Of a DNA stretch of 64,000 nt, positions 10,071 to 23,578 are shown in pieces. Below the pieces are notes generated by a model. It was not told where the DNA came from, made no database searches, and was given only the letters and a program-made list of their open reading frames with translations. A program made the position numbers and the translations under genes. The DNA comes from Citrus sinensis (lineage: Eukaryota; Streptophyta; Magnoliopsida; Sapindales; Rutaceae), in contig NC_068559.1 in the NCBI RefSeq assembly GCF_022201045.2, positions 21,397,501 through 21,461,500 on the forward strand, read 5' to 3'. The stretch's first letter is position 1. The number at the start of each line of letters is the position of its first letter.

Positions 10071-13000
10071 TTAACTGATTGATGGCAACATTGGGTCCAT
10101 GCCAAGTCCAGATCCACCAAACGAACCAGGTTCGGCATGCTTCACCCTACCAAAATAACGGATATGACGCAAGAGTCTGGCCAGGAAGGTATTGTGGCAT
10201 ATTGTTGAGCTGTCGCACACAACTGCTACATGTTTGCATGCTCTTGTTATGGCAACATTCATTCGCCTACTATCCCCAAGAAAGCCAACAGCTCCCAAAG
10301 TGTTTGACCGGACCTTAAAATTGAAAGAAAAAACATTTTACATTGATATATGAAAGTTCAATTAAAGTTAGCAATAATGCAGCAGAATATCAGATGAAAC
10401 CTGAACTCAAGTACTGAAATTTCAATGAAAACGATTTTACATTGTTGTGCACAAAGTGTAGGATTGAGAATATGTGAGGGTACAGACTCAGAAAAAGTAC
10501 ATGCCTAAGAAACACATTACTTGGTAATTAAATTTTTATGCATGACACAGAAGACTGTATGTGGTGCCCGCACTGAACTACTTTGACTTTGAGCTGTCTT
10601 GATTTGTTTTTTTCATCCTTCCTGTTTAGTGAGTATCTGCGTGGTTAACTTCATCTTCAAAAGGGTCTACAGTATGGTTCATATATGATCCCGAAAAATT
10701 GTGATAAAAAACCGTCCAGGGGAAGAAAAGTAAGACACTATACAAGAAGAAATAATTTTGTGACTCAGAAGCTGTATACGATGGTAAAGACATTAGTTGG
10801 TATGGACTGTTGTGATCAACCAACAAGCCAAAGACCTTCATAAGTAGTTATCGAACAGGTTCTAGTTTTTATATGCTCCAAGAAGCAATTCGTGCCTTTT
10901 ATAGTACCAATCAGGTATGAAGAACACAAAAAATATTAGGACAGGATTTTCAAGCTTAATGAGAAATATGAGCTGTTATGTGATACATAAAACTGTCAAC
11001 CTACTGTAGGAACATACCATTGATATAATCACTGCATCAGCCTCCCGGCCTTGAAAGCTATCAATAGTTGCTACCTCAACACCTGCAGCCTCTGGAAGCT
11101 CATCAAGCCTTTCTCTCAGGAGTTGTACCTGAGCAACGTAAGGTGATTGCACTGCAATTGCTGATGGGCTGACACCTGCATAGTGGATTTGAAAAGAAAA
11201 ATGATTACCTACTTTGTCAATTATTGGATTTTGTATGAACTGTAAATTCAACCAATTCTTTTAAGACCGATCCAACTAGACAAGCATAAAATCATTTCTT
11301 CTGATAATGGTTTCAAAATGGAAATAATCATATACTGTTACAGGACCCAAACCAATCAAATCGTCACATATCATTACATGAAACAAAATATACAATACAT
11401 ATGGATATACAATATGGTTGTCACTTATGAAAACCCAATTATGTTTGATTGTCAGCATCAAGGTGGCTATCTTTTATCAGTAATTCTTATGACAATAAAG
11501 GGGAACCCAATTACTGAGCACAAAAGTATATGAAGCCCACAACAGAAAGTACATACATCATTAATTAATTATGCATCAAGCATGACTTCGGATTCGTGGG
11601 GGTTTCTACAACAAGAAGTATGGCACAAAAATTATGCAAAAAGAGGTATTGTTAACATAGCAAAACGAGATTCCTACAGTTTTAATCGATTTAATCAAAT
11701 TATCCGGTCAAATTGATAGGGTTTTTCTATAATAATAATATATTGCATATAGATGTGTTTGCCATATTTATAATTCTCAAACTCAACTTCTTACTGAAAT
11801 GCACAGCTTGTGTGTCGAAATTGATTCATGATTCAGTTTAGTTTTTATTAAGACAACAATGAAATTTCAAGAATGAGTTCACACGTAAGTCTATAATTAC
11901 CTGCACAAATCAAGGAGAAAACATGATGCACAACAATTTCTGCTTCCCCTTCATTGTAGAATGAGCCTGTGCCAGCTAGATCTAGATGCTCTTCACAACC
12001 AAGTGATAAACTTCCGTATGGCAGCCTTGTATCAAGCAACAACAATGGGCACTGTGTTATCCATGTGGGCTGCAAAGATCGGCGGGAACTTTTTCAAGTG
12101 ATGCCTTGACAATCTCAGGTAAGAAGATTAAGATATTATAAACAAAACTAAAGTAGGAAGTAAAGGACTATCTAAACATGCTTCACCGACCCACCCTACC
12201 TTGACAAATGGAGTATCAACAAGAAGATGACTAGCAACAGTAGAAGACGAGATTAATGATCCACCATACATCTCTTTTGAGGCCCAGCTTGCAATTGCAT
12301 CATTCATACGATACTGGGTTGTTAACTTAGTAGCAAGAACCCCTTCATGCAAAGTTGCAGCTCTCTCCAATAGGGATACTCCAAGCCCACCCTCCAAAGC
12401 TTTCCTAGAAAGAATCACCGGAGCAAGCTGGCATTGATCACCGGCAAGAATACAGCGTTTTCCCTGCAATATGGGGATCAAGCAAGAAGGTTCAATTGCC
12501 TGTGCTGCTTCATCAATAACAACTAGGTCAAATGTATCTAGCCTTCGTATCAATGGATCAGCTGCTCCAGTGTTTGTGGCAAGCACCACCTGAGCACTTG
12601 ATAGAACTTCCTTCACAGTCTCTTTCTCCTTCTTCTTCAGTGTCTTTCCAAGCTGTTTTAAAAGTTGACGTATGCCAGCAGCTAATGAATCATCCTTCAA
12701 ACACTGTCTCAGATCTTTTCTAAGATCTGACTTCTTCCTTTCAAACTCAGCCACAAAACTTGCAAGCTTTGACTTGACAATTTCACCCAAAGACTTTGAT
12801 GCTACAGCTGGAGATATGCGTGCTGGGTTTCCAACCCGCACAATATTTAATCCAACGTCTGAAAGTTTTTCAACCATGTTGTCAACAGCTGCATTTGTAG
12901 GCGCTGTTACTAGTACCCTTTCACCTTGTTGGACAGCACGAGCTATAATTTCCTTAAGCAAACCTGTCTTACCGGTACCAGGAGGTCCTTGGATTATCAG

Positions 13001-16000
13001 CAGTGGCCGCTTCTTATTTAAACCCAAGGCAATAGCCTTTTTCTGCGAGTCATCAAAAGTTTTGCCCATTATTCCATCCAATTTCACTTCAGACCAATCT
13101 GCTAAATCATTCTCTTCAAGCCATGTAACATCTTCCTTGTCTCCAAATAATGTAACTACTGCAGCAATAGAAGGATTTCTCTTGTGCAAACCATTCTTTT
13201 GAAGGAGCATCAACGCCTCACAATTGCGCTGCAAAAGAGAAACACAACATGTTAGTGATTAAGAAAAGTGCAAAGTCACTATCCAAAGAAAAACCTTAAT
13301 TGCAACAGCTACAAAACATGTGGCTTTGAGGTCCTATGCCCTACCGTAAGTGGCATAATGATACAACTATACCTATATAACCTTGTATAACCCAGTAAAT
13401 TAGGAAGTTGATCCAAAGGCAAAAAACTTAACCTGACTCGAGGAATGTCATCTGTACTGCACTGCCTTTATAGCGTGATCCGTTTTATTTTTTACACTAC
13501 ACTAATTTCATCAGGATTAGAGCATGGATGGCTTCAGCTTTAATGCCATTCAACAGAGCATCACTAACATTTTGTGGACTAGGTGGATGTGGTGATTTAG
13601 TGAGGTAAATCCAGATAAAATTGAAAAAAGAGGAAAAATGAACTTGCCAAAATGTTTTGAATGGTGCAGGTCTTTTATATTGAGGAATAATTCTTGATTT
13701 AATCAACTGTTAGAAGTTCAAATATGAGAACAGGCTGTGGCAAGGAAGACAGAAGTAATTACAACAGGCCATATGGTTTACGAAATGGAATATAGAAATT
13801 CTGAAATAAAATGGGAAACTCAATCAAAGTATGATGAGAAATATGCAGAGTGAGAAACTCTCAAAAAAAGGAAAAACAGATGAAGAGTGTCAGTGATTTG
13901 ATTCAATAAAAGAATGAATTTCCAGCCACTTTCATCCCATTGCCATCTCTACTAGAGGTGAATATTGCACACTTTTATAGCATTCTGAACACAACCAAAA
14001 GATAGCAAAATGTGTGCAAATCCAAGATAATGGGAACACGTAAGAATACCCACAAGCAAGGGCTTGGGGTACTCAAGCCGAATTTTGAATGCAACATAAG
14101 AAGAACTTGGGCTGCAACACTAAAATATTTGTCCCCATACAATGTATAGCATGATTAATTGAGAAAAATCATTCCCTCCAAAACAAGGATAACTGAAAAG
14201 TATCCATACCTCATAAGTTAGAGTGTCCGCCAATCCTTGGATACGGTCAATGCGCACACTCTTGCCAAAGAGCTTAGAGAATGTGGGATCGCCATGGCGA
14301 GATTCCAGAGCCACACTGATGGTGCAACCATCCTCCCCAAGATTGTGAACAAACCCCTGTATGCAAGAAGTGGCACATGCACCCCTACTGTCACAAATCC
14401 TCACACAAACCATGTCTCCAGGAGAAAGGGTTGTAGGTGGCAGTCGATGATTTCCTTCAACCCTAAACAATACCAAATGCATTCCTCCTAGTCCTGTGGA
14501 CACATCCCAATCCCAATATATTACTAAACCAAATTGAAATTAAGGAAGGTAACACACAATTCGAAAAAATAAATAAATAAGAGATATCCAAAAAAAATCA
14601 AAGGTTAATCAATGTCACATTCAAGAAAACTACTAATCAAGGTGAAGATAAATTGCTACATAACCTGTAGAGGTGCTGACTACAAACAAGTTGCAGATGG
14701 TATCACATAGTTCTTGTGGAGCCCGTCCATGGCTAACCAAAAACTCGATCGGCTTCGATGAATCAGAATTCTCGTCAGGGGTTGGAACAGCATTCAACTC
14801 CTCCTGAGTGAACTCCAACTCAGCATCCCTCTCTATACGAAGCAATTCTGACATCCGTTGCGTAAACTCATCAAGCCTGCTCTGTATAGTCTTAACCCTT
14901 TCCAAATCCATTCCTAAAACACCTTGCACAGGCTTTGGCTGGGTAACCTTGCGCACAATAGCCCGGTGCTGGGCTGCAAATGCACCAAAATCAATTTACA
15001 GATTGATTAACTTGTACTATAAGCAAAACTTGTACTATGAACAACCAATAAATGTGGTCTTCAACAATGATTTTCCCCAGAAGATACTGTGCTGTCTTAG
15101 AGATCAAATCTCAGTTTGTCTACATGAAAAATGTAATGAAAAACATAGTGTCAGCAAGAGAGAAGAACCTGAATTAGCAAGCTCTTTGAGCAGCTTCCAA
15201 GACTCAGTCTCGTGCCAATCTTGAACCAATAATTTCTGCTGCAATTCCTGAAGAACATCACGCAATTCCCTCTGAAAGTGATCAAACAGAGTCGGATAAT
15301 GAGTGCCTGCCTTCAAACAAACGGCCTCCAGCCCCACCGGCATAGGAATGGCATTCAAATAAGGCTGCGCTTCTATAACAAACGTAAGACCAGGCCCCAT
15401 CCGCTGCCTCAGCTCAGAAAATTCTCCTTGAATCTCAGCAGAAGCAAAATCTGAAGCCATTGCTCGCATTCCCTGGCATATCCACCTCACAACACCCTTA
15501 CCAAGTTCTCTTCTACCCAAAGGGTTCCCATTTTGAGACAAAGCTTGCACATTGACTGCATTATCACTCTTCTTAGGCTGCTCCTGTTGCTTCTCACCAC
15601 TTGATTTCTCAACTACACTGCTAACATTGGCCTTAGTAGAACTGTTAGGACCAGATAAAGTTTTAGTCTTTTGGATTTTGGATTTGGAAAAACCACTGCT
15701 TTTTCTTCTAGGCTTTTTCTTAAAGGTAGTACTAGACTTAGTGCTACTGCTGCTGCTGCTGCTATTGTAAGGAACAAATTGCTGGGGTTGAAAAAATTCA
15801 AACGAAGAACTTGACTTGTATCCAATAAACAAACAAATGGATCTAACAGATGAACAAACAGAAAACTTCAATGGAGCTGGATGCCAAACACTAGAATTAA
15901 ACCTTCTGACATTCAAAGCTAAAGTTTTCCTTGTAGTTACAGGCACACTCCGGCTTCCACAGAACACACAAGAGGCAGAGGCAGAGGCAAGGGCAACCCC

Positions 16001-16009
16001 CACTTCCAT
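10071..16009 (-). CDS. SMUBP-2/IGHMBP2-like SF1 helicase, probably plastid-targeted
   Basis: Seven exons (14665-14973 is exon 2; full list 5' to 3': 15169-16009, 14665-14973, 14210-14493, 12200-13228, 11901-12069, 11018-11175, 10071-10313) give 1010 residues in one frame. All introns are GT-AG. It is a UPF1-like superfamily 1 helicase: Walker A GPPGTGKT at 559-566, Walker B DEAA at 717-720, then GDQCQLAP, TTQYRMN, DSFQGREADAVIIS and a final RRMNVAITRA motif, all in family order. The first about 60 residues are rich in S, A and R and poor in acids, like a transit peptide. A low-complexity Ser/Lys region follows. The Arabidopsis homologue is, from memory, At5g35970. It should unwind DNA or RNA using ATP, but the substrate is unknown. 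The ATG at 16009 is chosen because the next upstream ATGs run into a stop. Confidence 0.9.
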
Positions 16010-16959
16010 TTCAGTAAAAACGACGACAACAACAACCCAGTTCTTGATTTTGACAACAAAACACAAAACGCATTACTTCATCATGACCCAGATGCCAAAA
16101 ACATTAAAAAAAAAAAAAAAAGAGGTTGCAAATTTGAGCCTCAAATGGTAATCTGAGGCCAGGGGAGAAGTGGGATATTTGTGTATATATTGATAAAATC
16201 TTGCATATTAGTCCCAAATTTATATAAGAAAGAATCAGTTTCTGAGTAAGAGAGGCTTTGACACTTGAAAGTGAACAAAAGTCGTTATCGAAGGTTAAAG
16301 TGGGGAAGAGGAGATCGACAAGTTGCGTTATGATTGGTTGAGTGAGATTCTGTGGCACGGGATGGTCTGTGCAGTGAGCTACGTGTTCTATTTGCCGTCC
16401 AATGATCCTTTTGTTTATGCGACTTCAATTTGTGTGGTCAGTGACGCGTTTTTTAACTACGGCTCTCTGTTGTTTGAGAAAACGTGTTTCGTTTTTGAAC
16501 ATGAAATTACCTATTTTTAATGAAATGAAATTATTAACTTTTTTTTTTTTTTTTTGAGAAGGAAATGAAATTATTAACTTATTATTGTGGGAGAAGGAAG
16601 AATTTAGAGTTTAGAAGCTTCCAAGTTCATTCTCAGAAATATCTTAATAATCTTTTTGAGAATAGTATCTTTTGCATTTGGGTGATATCTCTAATACAAT
16701 ATTCGGAACTTCGGTGCATAAAATAATTTCTTTAATTATTACATAAAAGGTATATTATAGTCTAGAGTCTTATAGGGGCTCAATTGGCACCCTCAGTAAT
16801 TTACTAGCTCGAAAAAGCTATGTCTTGAGCCGTTGAGCGAAGACACCCACCCAGCGTTGAATTTTTAACATAAATTATTTGTTGAATGAGGTCAACTATG
16901 CTCTCCCATCAAAAAATTTTGTTTCAAATACAACATACACTATTTTCATTTTATTATGT
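16010..16959. other. Helicase promoter and AT-rich spacer
   Basis: Upstream region of the minus-strand helicase. A short tandem duplication (GAAATGAAATTATTAACTT at about 16521-16540 and 16562-16580) is separated by a poly-T run. No gene seen. Confidence 0.4.
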
Positions 16960-18074
16960 CACGCGGTTCCTTTCTCGAACTTTTGAAATAATTGGTATAA
17001 TTTTTTAAATAGAACTTTTATTAATAAAATTTTTATAATTAAAATTTTTACTAAAAGAAAATTTAATTATTTAGTTGTCAATAAGAGTTTTTATTAAAAA
17101 TTTATAAAATTATTTTAATAGACAAGTTTTTAAATTTTTTTTATTTTAAACCACCAAGTGATGAGAGTTAGACAGGACCCCTATCTGTGATATAAATCAA
17201 TGATGAAGAAGTACAAAAGGAGGGGGATATAAGTCAAAACCTCTCCAAGTAAATACAAATACATAAGAATATAGAAGGCAAAAGTATAAAGCAGCAACAT
17301 AATAGAAAAAGCAATCATATCGTCTGATATGAGGAATCTCCTCAGCATCCAAATGAAGAATGCTAGATAGGCCAGTGAGAATATCCCGAGAAGACAAAAA
17401 ACGTCGGCTAACCTGATGAGTGCAAGCTTAATTAGCCAAAAAATCAGCAGCAGAAGTAGCCTCCCTGAGTACATGTCTTAGCACAATAGGGAACGAAGAT
17501 GTCAAATCACACACTCTACGCAACGAGTAACCATAGTCCCAACGAACAGGACTCTATGAATGAATCCAAGAAACCATAGTGGTGGAGTCTGACTCTACTT
17601 CTAACACAGAATGTCCAAGTTGAACTGTGAGATCTAATCCCTCATAGATAGCCATAAGCTCAGCATAAAGTATTGGTTGGTGACCAAGAAAAGATCCAAA
17701 AGCAGCCAAAAATTCCCCCCGATGATCACGGAGAATACCACCTGAGGCAGCCATCCCAGGATTGCCCCTAAAGCAACCATCCACGGTCAGTTTCACAACT
17801 CCCAAAGGCAAGTTTTTTAAAGTTATATTATATAAAAAAAAAAGATTATCAAATAACTAGACAATTTATTAGATATTTTAACATTTAAAAAGAGTTTTTT
17901 AACCTCTACTTCTAAAAGCGCAAAATTTGAGTTTTTGTTAGTTGAGGTAAAATATCTTATTTGAGCTTTAAAGACTTTATTAGAAAACAATCAAACGAAA
18001 AAAAAATTATGATAATAATTTATGAGATAAAATAAACACTTACGGCCATTAAATAAGGCATACCAAACAAGCAC
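16960..18074. mobile_element. MITE copy 1, split by a LINE fragment
   Basis: The left half (about 16976-17134) and right half (17809-18074) together align with the complete element at 18672-19084. Shared blocks include AATAGAACTTTTA, CAATAAGAGTTTTTATTAAAAA, CAAAATTTGAGTTTTT and the right end CCAAACAAGCAC. Between the halves sits a 5'-truncated LINE piece. The left terminal repeat is eroded, so that boundary is approximate. Confidence 0.6.
17135..17808 (-). pseudogene. 5'-truncated LINE fragment with RNase H domain
   Basis: The minus strand encodes VVKLTVDGCFRGNPGMA, then SGGILRDHRGEFLAAF, AELMAIYEGL and, after a frame break, RHVLREATSAADFLA. These are the motifs of the RNase H-like domain at the C-terminus of plant LINE polyproteins (D-G, E, D). 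A T-run at 17135-17146 (poly-A on the minus strand) and flanking repeats CAAGTTTTTAAA (17123-17134) and CAAGTTTTTTAAA (17809-17821) mark a target-primed insertion into the surrounding MITE. Stops make it inactive. Confidence 0.75.
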
Positions 18075-18077
18075 TTA

Positions 18078-18639
18078 GGTGTCATTTATTATTATTATTT
18101 TTTGTCTGAAATCTGAATAAACCTGAATTAGTTTGAATTCTAAATAAATCTGAAAGTCTGAATCTGAATAATATGTTTATTTTTTCGTCTGAATCTCGGA
18201 AAATAAGTATTAAGTTATTTTTCGTTTAACTTAAAAAGCTGAAAATATATATTTTTACATTTGTATCCTTATTAAATTTGAATGTCAAATAAATAATATA
18301 TTAAATACCACAATATTTTAACATTTATAAGTAAAACTATATTCAAGTGAATACATAATTATTTTAGAATTTTAATATATAAAATACCATAAATTTCAAA
18401 TTTTATCGTATATAATAAAGAAAGAAAAAATAAAGATATTTTTATGTGGGGTAAATGTCTATAGGTGAGTTTTGGGATAGACATGAAAAATAAATTATAA
18501 AGTATGGATATTTTTTACATTAGTAAGTAATTGATTTAATTCAGATTTCTCCATTAAGTAAAAAGCCAAAAAAAATGGCTTAACTTAATTAATTAAGTTA
18601 AGTCACTTTAAGTCATTAAGTTAAAAATCAAACGTCACC
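18078..18639. mobile_element. PIF/Harbinger-like non-autonomous element
   Basis: 562 bp. The left end is GGTGTCATTTATT and the right end, reverse complemented, is GGTGACGTTTGAT. The 3-bp TTA duplication lies at 18075-18077 and 18640-18642. Interior AT-rich without ORF. It abuts the right end of MITE copy 1. Confidence 0.55.
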
Positions 18640-18671
18640 TTAGTCTAATCGTAGTCTTGATATAATACTTA

Positions 18672-19084
18672 GGCTTCGTTTGGTACATCTTTTCAAGTGG
18701 TACAACTTTTCAAGTAGAGCTTTTGACAGTAAAACTTTAACAAATAGAACTTTTACCTAAGAAATTTTAGTTGATTGATTTTCAATAAGAGCTTTTATTA
18801 AAAATCTAAAAAATTACTTTAATAGGCAAATTTTTTTAAGTTATGTTATGAAAAGAATAAAATAAAATTGTCAAATAAGTAGATGATATTTTAATATTAA
18901 AAAAACTTTTTAACCTTTACTCTCAAAAATTCAAAATTTGAGTTTTTTCTAGTAAATGCAAAATAACTTATTTAAACTATAAAAGCTTTACTAAAAAAAA
19001 CAAACAACAATAAAAATTATGATAAAAGCTTATAAGATTAAATAAGTACTTATGACCATTAGATATGTCATAACAAACAGACAC
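18672..19084. mobile_element. MITE copy 2, uninterrupted
   Basis: 413 bp. The left end is GGCTTCGTTTGGTACATC and the right end, reverse complemented, is GTGTCTGTTTGTTATG. Flanked by TTA at 18669-18671 and 19085-19087. It aligns with copy 1 (16960-18074) over most of its length, which is how the split in copy 1 was recognised. Confidence 0.6.
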
Positions 19085-19194
19085 TTATTTTATGTGCTTT
19101 TAAAGGCTATGTGTCCCTAAAAGTGCAATCGAATAATTTTTAAGTAGTTCTATTTAGTTAATTAATAGAGTTCAAAATTTAAGAAAGATAAAAG

Positions 19195-22100
19195 TAGGGG
19201 TGGGCATGGTTCGATTCGGATCGAAATAAAACAAAATCGATTTAAATCGATTATTTTATAAAAAGAACCGAATAAGAACTGAGCTCAATAAAAACAGAAT
19301 ATGAACGGATCTTTTCGGATCGGTTCGGTTTTGTTTGGTTTTTTCGATTCTTGGCCTATTGGGCCTCATGAATAGAATAATTTTTTTCATCAATCAATTC
19401 ATCATATTTTCATTGCAAATTCTAACAATAAACACAAAGTATTCAAAACACATTTATCACTAATGTCTTACTAACTACTAATAAGGTACTCTTAAAATAT
19501 GAAATATTAAGATTTCAAAATTCAAAACCAAACTCCAATATTTTATCTACATAAACAAAATGTTGTAAAGACAAATAAAAATAACAACAGTTACAACTTA
19601 CAACACAAAATTAAAAAAAAATTGCAAACAAACGCCCACAATTTTCTCCCATCTTCATCAATATCATGATCAACTTTTGGCATTTTCCAGCTCAATATTT
19701 GGATCTATAAAAAAAATTACATAATAAATAATTAAATAAACAATCTATATAACAAGATACTAGTATTTTTTTTCAAAAAAATAAAACAAACTTACTAGTC
19801 AAAAACATTAATCAACTATCATTTGCTCCTCAACTACTTGTTGTTGTTGAGATAGCATTGGCCTAAAAAAATCTTTAAGAAATTGAAACAATTATATTAA
19901 AATCATTAATTCTAATAAATAAAATGTTATAAGTGAGATCACAAAAATTACATAATAAATAACAATATTACATGTTTCAACTAATTCATAGAATTCAGCT
20001 TCCTCCTAACTTGGTTGTATTGTGTGCTCTCTTAATAGAGTTGAACGAAGCCAATTTTAAGTACAGATCAATGACTCGACTGTTTTTTAGTTAAAGAACT
20101 CCTAAAAGGATTAAGAATGCGCCCTCATGTGCTAAATTTGATTTAGAAGCCATAATAGACACTAGACTTGTCAAACCATCTTTGGCAATTTGAGACAAAA
20201 TCATATACCGAGGCCCATTCAATTTCCACTAAGTCAAATATCAAAATAGGGATTACTAGCACTTTCACAAGTCTCTGACAATTATTTTTTAAATCATTTT
20301 TTTCACTAATGTCGTCTTTGAACTTTCTTTCCTCTTTCTAAATTGTGTAAAATGATCAAATGACCTATAACTACTATTAGCACCATCATACACAACACTA
20401 TTTCTCTCACCTCTGTTTGGATTACTCTCACCACTATAGCTTTCAAAAAGCTTCAACAGCAAATCTTTAATGTTAACTCTCAATTCATCAACCTTTATAG
20501 TATCATACAAGCTACTAAAACATCGTGTAACAAAGTCAAGTTTGCAACGAGAATCAAACACATTTGCCATAATCAACAACATGTTAACCTTTCCAAAAGA
20601 ATGACTTCAATATTTGACAAACTTTTACTCCATCTTGCAACCTATTTGATTTAACAAAAAATCATTAGAATCAAAAAGTGACTTCACATGAATATAAACT
20701 TTCCACATTTCATTCAAATAATTATTGGAAGTGACAGTTAGAGAATAACTAATTTTTAAAGTCACATGATAAAAAAACTGAAAGACACTTGACTAACCTC
20801 TTTGCATTTTCCCAATCCTCGTCAATCAGTGGCCGCACCCTCCTTTTCTCACTCTCATCCTCATCATACCAGTTTGTATAATGGTCATCATCTTCCTTTA
20901 GCCTATCAAATGCTTTCTTAAATGCTACCACTTTTCCTAATATTAAATACGTTGAATTTCATAGAGTCGGCACATCTAACATCATAAGCCCTCTACATGA
21001 GATTTTCTCCCTATCAACACATGTTTTGAACTTTTGTAATCTTGTCGAGGAGGATCTAACATATTTCGTTGTATTTCAGATACTAGCTATTGATTGATTT
21101 ACCTGTGACAACCTATCTTGCACAATTAAGTTGATTATATGCGCCAAACACCCCACATGCATATACAAACCATTCAAAACCATCAAATTTCCACTCTAAT
21201 TTGACAACTTCTTCTTCACATAAGATATTGCAAGTGTATTAGCTCTTACATTATCCATTGTAATTGTGAACAACCTTTCAATCCCCAATCAATCAAACAA
21301 TTTTCAATTAGCTTCTTTTTTTATGATTAGATATAGGTGTAAAAGTGAGAATACTCTTATGCAAAGCCCACTCTTCGTCAATAAAGTGATCTATAATTAT
21401 CATAAAGTTTGACATTTGAATTGAAGTCCATGTATTAGTAGTAATACACACTCTCTGTTTATCTGCACTCAAAACACTTTTCAGTAACCCCTTTTTCATT
21501 TTAATACATTTCAAGAATATCATTTGTAATTGTTCTTTGAGATGGTACCTCAATCTTCGGACAACAAGTTTCCATGAACTCCAAAAACCATTCAGCCTCT
21601 ACAAATCTAAAAAGCAACTCATCTTTGATTATCACTTTTACAAATGTCATTCTACAAGACTCTCTATTGAATCATACGTGCATAAGTTTAGCAGTACCAT
21701 CATCTGTACCTTTACCACGAACTAATGTCTGTTGTTTTGCATCATTTGCAGCCTTCAATTTTTTGCGCACTTTACATCTGTCCAAATGATTCTTCAAACC
21801 ACTTGCTCTAGAATTAGTACTATGGGCTGCATAACTTTTGCTGCTATAATGACACTTAACTCTTTCTCCTCCAAGTAGCTTCGAAAAATATTTCCACACA
21901 AATGATCTCAACATAATTTTTCTTTTTTTACTCTTGCTGATCTCTTATTCATGACTGACTTGTTGTGCTTTATCATTAATTTCTTACACTTCATTTTTAG
22001 CCTCTTATACTTCACCAATATTGTCAACCATCCTACAAAATTAGAACAATCATAATGTCAAAATAAAACCTAAATATAGCCATTGTCCAACATATAATCG

Positions 22101-23133
22101 GAAGCCATATTATAAGGATAAACATCAGTCATATTTGTAAATTAGCAAATTTATAGCCACTGCCCAACATACACTCAGCAGCCATATTAAAAACATAATC
22201 GGTAGCCATTTTTGGAAATCATCTAATTTGATTTAAAGCCAGTGGCCAACATTTCTTGCCACATATACATATACATACACACATGTAGATTTATATTATA
22301 ACTTATATATACATATATACATAAAACTAAATTATGCTTCGAATATAAACAAATCACAGTATCCTCTAAAAACTAAATCATGCATTCAAAACATAAAATA
22401 AATGATAGAATCATTTAAGCAAACACCTTGAGATTATATATATTTTCTTACATTTATTAAAACATATAATGATTAAAAAATCATGTATTAATTATAATTG
22501 TAGAAAATCGAAGAAGCAAGGCATGCAAAGTATATGTACTATTCCAGACATACCTAGTGGCGCACGGTAGTTGGCGAGTAGAGCAAAAGTTGTCGCATAG
22601 TGTTCGGTAAGTAGAGTAGAAACTATTGACGGTGGCCGGCGAGTAGAAACCATCTTGCGGTGAAAAGAAGTTATGGGCTTTCGTACGATGAGAAGAAGCT
22701 AATGGATGTCGCACGGTGGAAGAAGATGTTGCACGGTGGGTACAAGCTGTTCAACTGTGACAGTGTCACCGGTGGGCAGTGTCGGCTGTGATTGCAGTGC
22801 CTTTGGGTGGGTGATTTGATTTTGATTTTTTGTTTTGGGTGAAATTGTAACATATATATACCTATAATTGTGTGTGTGCATGCCTATTTTAGTTATTTTA
22901 CACATCCAGTTAAAATTTAACACGTGTCAATTTAAATAAAATCTCAAAAATAACCCAGTTCTTCGGTTTAGTTTTTTTGTTTAGTTGAGTGAACTGAAAA
23001 CCGAACCGGCATTCTTTTTTTTTACAAATCATATATTTTGGTTATTTTTAAAGATTAAAACCAATCCTAATTGGAACCAAACTGCCGGTTCGATTTGATT
23101 TTTTCAAGACCACAGCTTGTTTGCCCAATTCTA
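19195..23133 (-). mobile_element. hAT-family DNA transposon, autonomous type but decayed
   Basis: The element begins TAGGGGTGGGCATGG and ends with the complement of TAGAATTGGGCAAACAAG. It is flanked by a perfect 8-bp duplication GATAAAAG at 19187-19194 and 23134-23141, diagnostic of hAT insertion. Both ends carry clusters of GGTTCGG-like and CCGAACC-like motifs, likely transposase binding sites. Inside is a disrupted transposase on the minus strand. The rest is AT-rich filler. Total 3939 bp. Confidence 0.9.
20040..21960 (-). pseudogene. hAT transposase pseudogene (ricesleeper/Ac type)
   Basis: From N to C: a BED-type zinc finger remnant (KCHYSSKSYAAH, then SGLKNHLDRC; the second expected Cys is Ser) at about 21672-21914; RVCITTNTWTSIQ and HFIDEEWALHKSIL at 21308-21553; DRLKEDDDHYTNW near 20749-20931; ANVFDSRCKLDFV at 20289-20582; and the dimerisation block (GRILNPFRSSLTKKQ) near 20080-20130, out of frame with the preceding segment. 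The order matches plant hAT transposases. Several frameshifts and stops mean no full protein. The ATG of the ancestral ORF is not identifiable. Confidence 0.85.
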
Positions 23134-23578
23134 GATAAAAGTTAGAAAAAAAAATTAAAACTTTACCTTTCTCAAATTTTTTGTCCCCAAAAAACAATCT
23201 CAAATAATGTAATATTCATCGATTGATTAATAAAAAATATAATTAATTTAGTTAAATTTTATAAAAAAATTATTAACTATTTAATTAATAACTCACCATT
23301 TAAAATAAAAATTAAGATAAAAATATCTATTATTCCTATTCTATGTACATTTTTCGTCTGATTCACAAATTTTTTAACTCACTGAAACGGCGTGTGTATT
23401 CACGATAGCGCCATCTTTAACCAACGTCCATTTGTATTGTTCGAATTGGCTAATAACATCCAAGGTCCCTAAACTTATAAAAAAACGATTAAGGATACAG
23501 GTTGCATCGCTTTAGTATTTGAGTGACCTGTTTGCCATGACAAAAAAAATTCAGTAGTGCGGAGCAGAGGCAGAGCAA

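Noticed and set aside
12672..13202. 176-codon plus-strand ORF inside the helicase
   Set aside because: It is the complement of helicase exon 4, whose minus frame holds Walker A and B motifs; the plus frame has no known motif.
15816..16151. 111-codon plus-strand ORF over the helicase transit-peptide region
   Set aside because: Antisense to exon 1 and low complexity; the minus frame connects in phase to six more exons.
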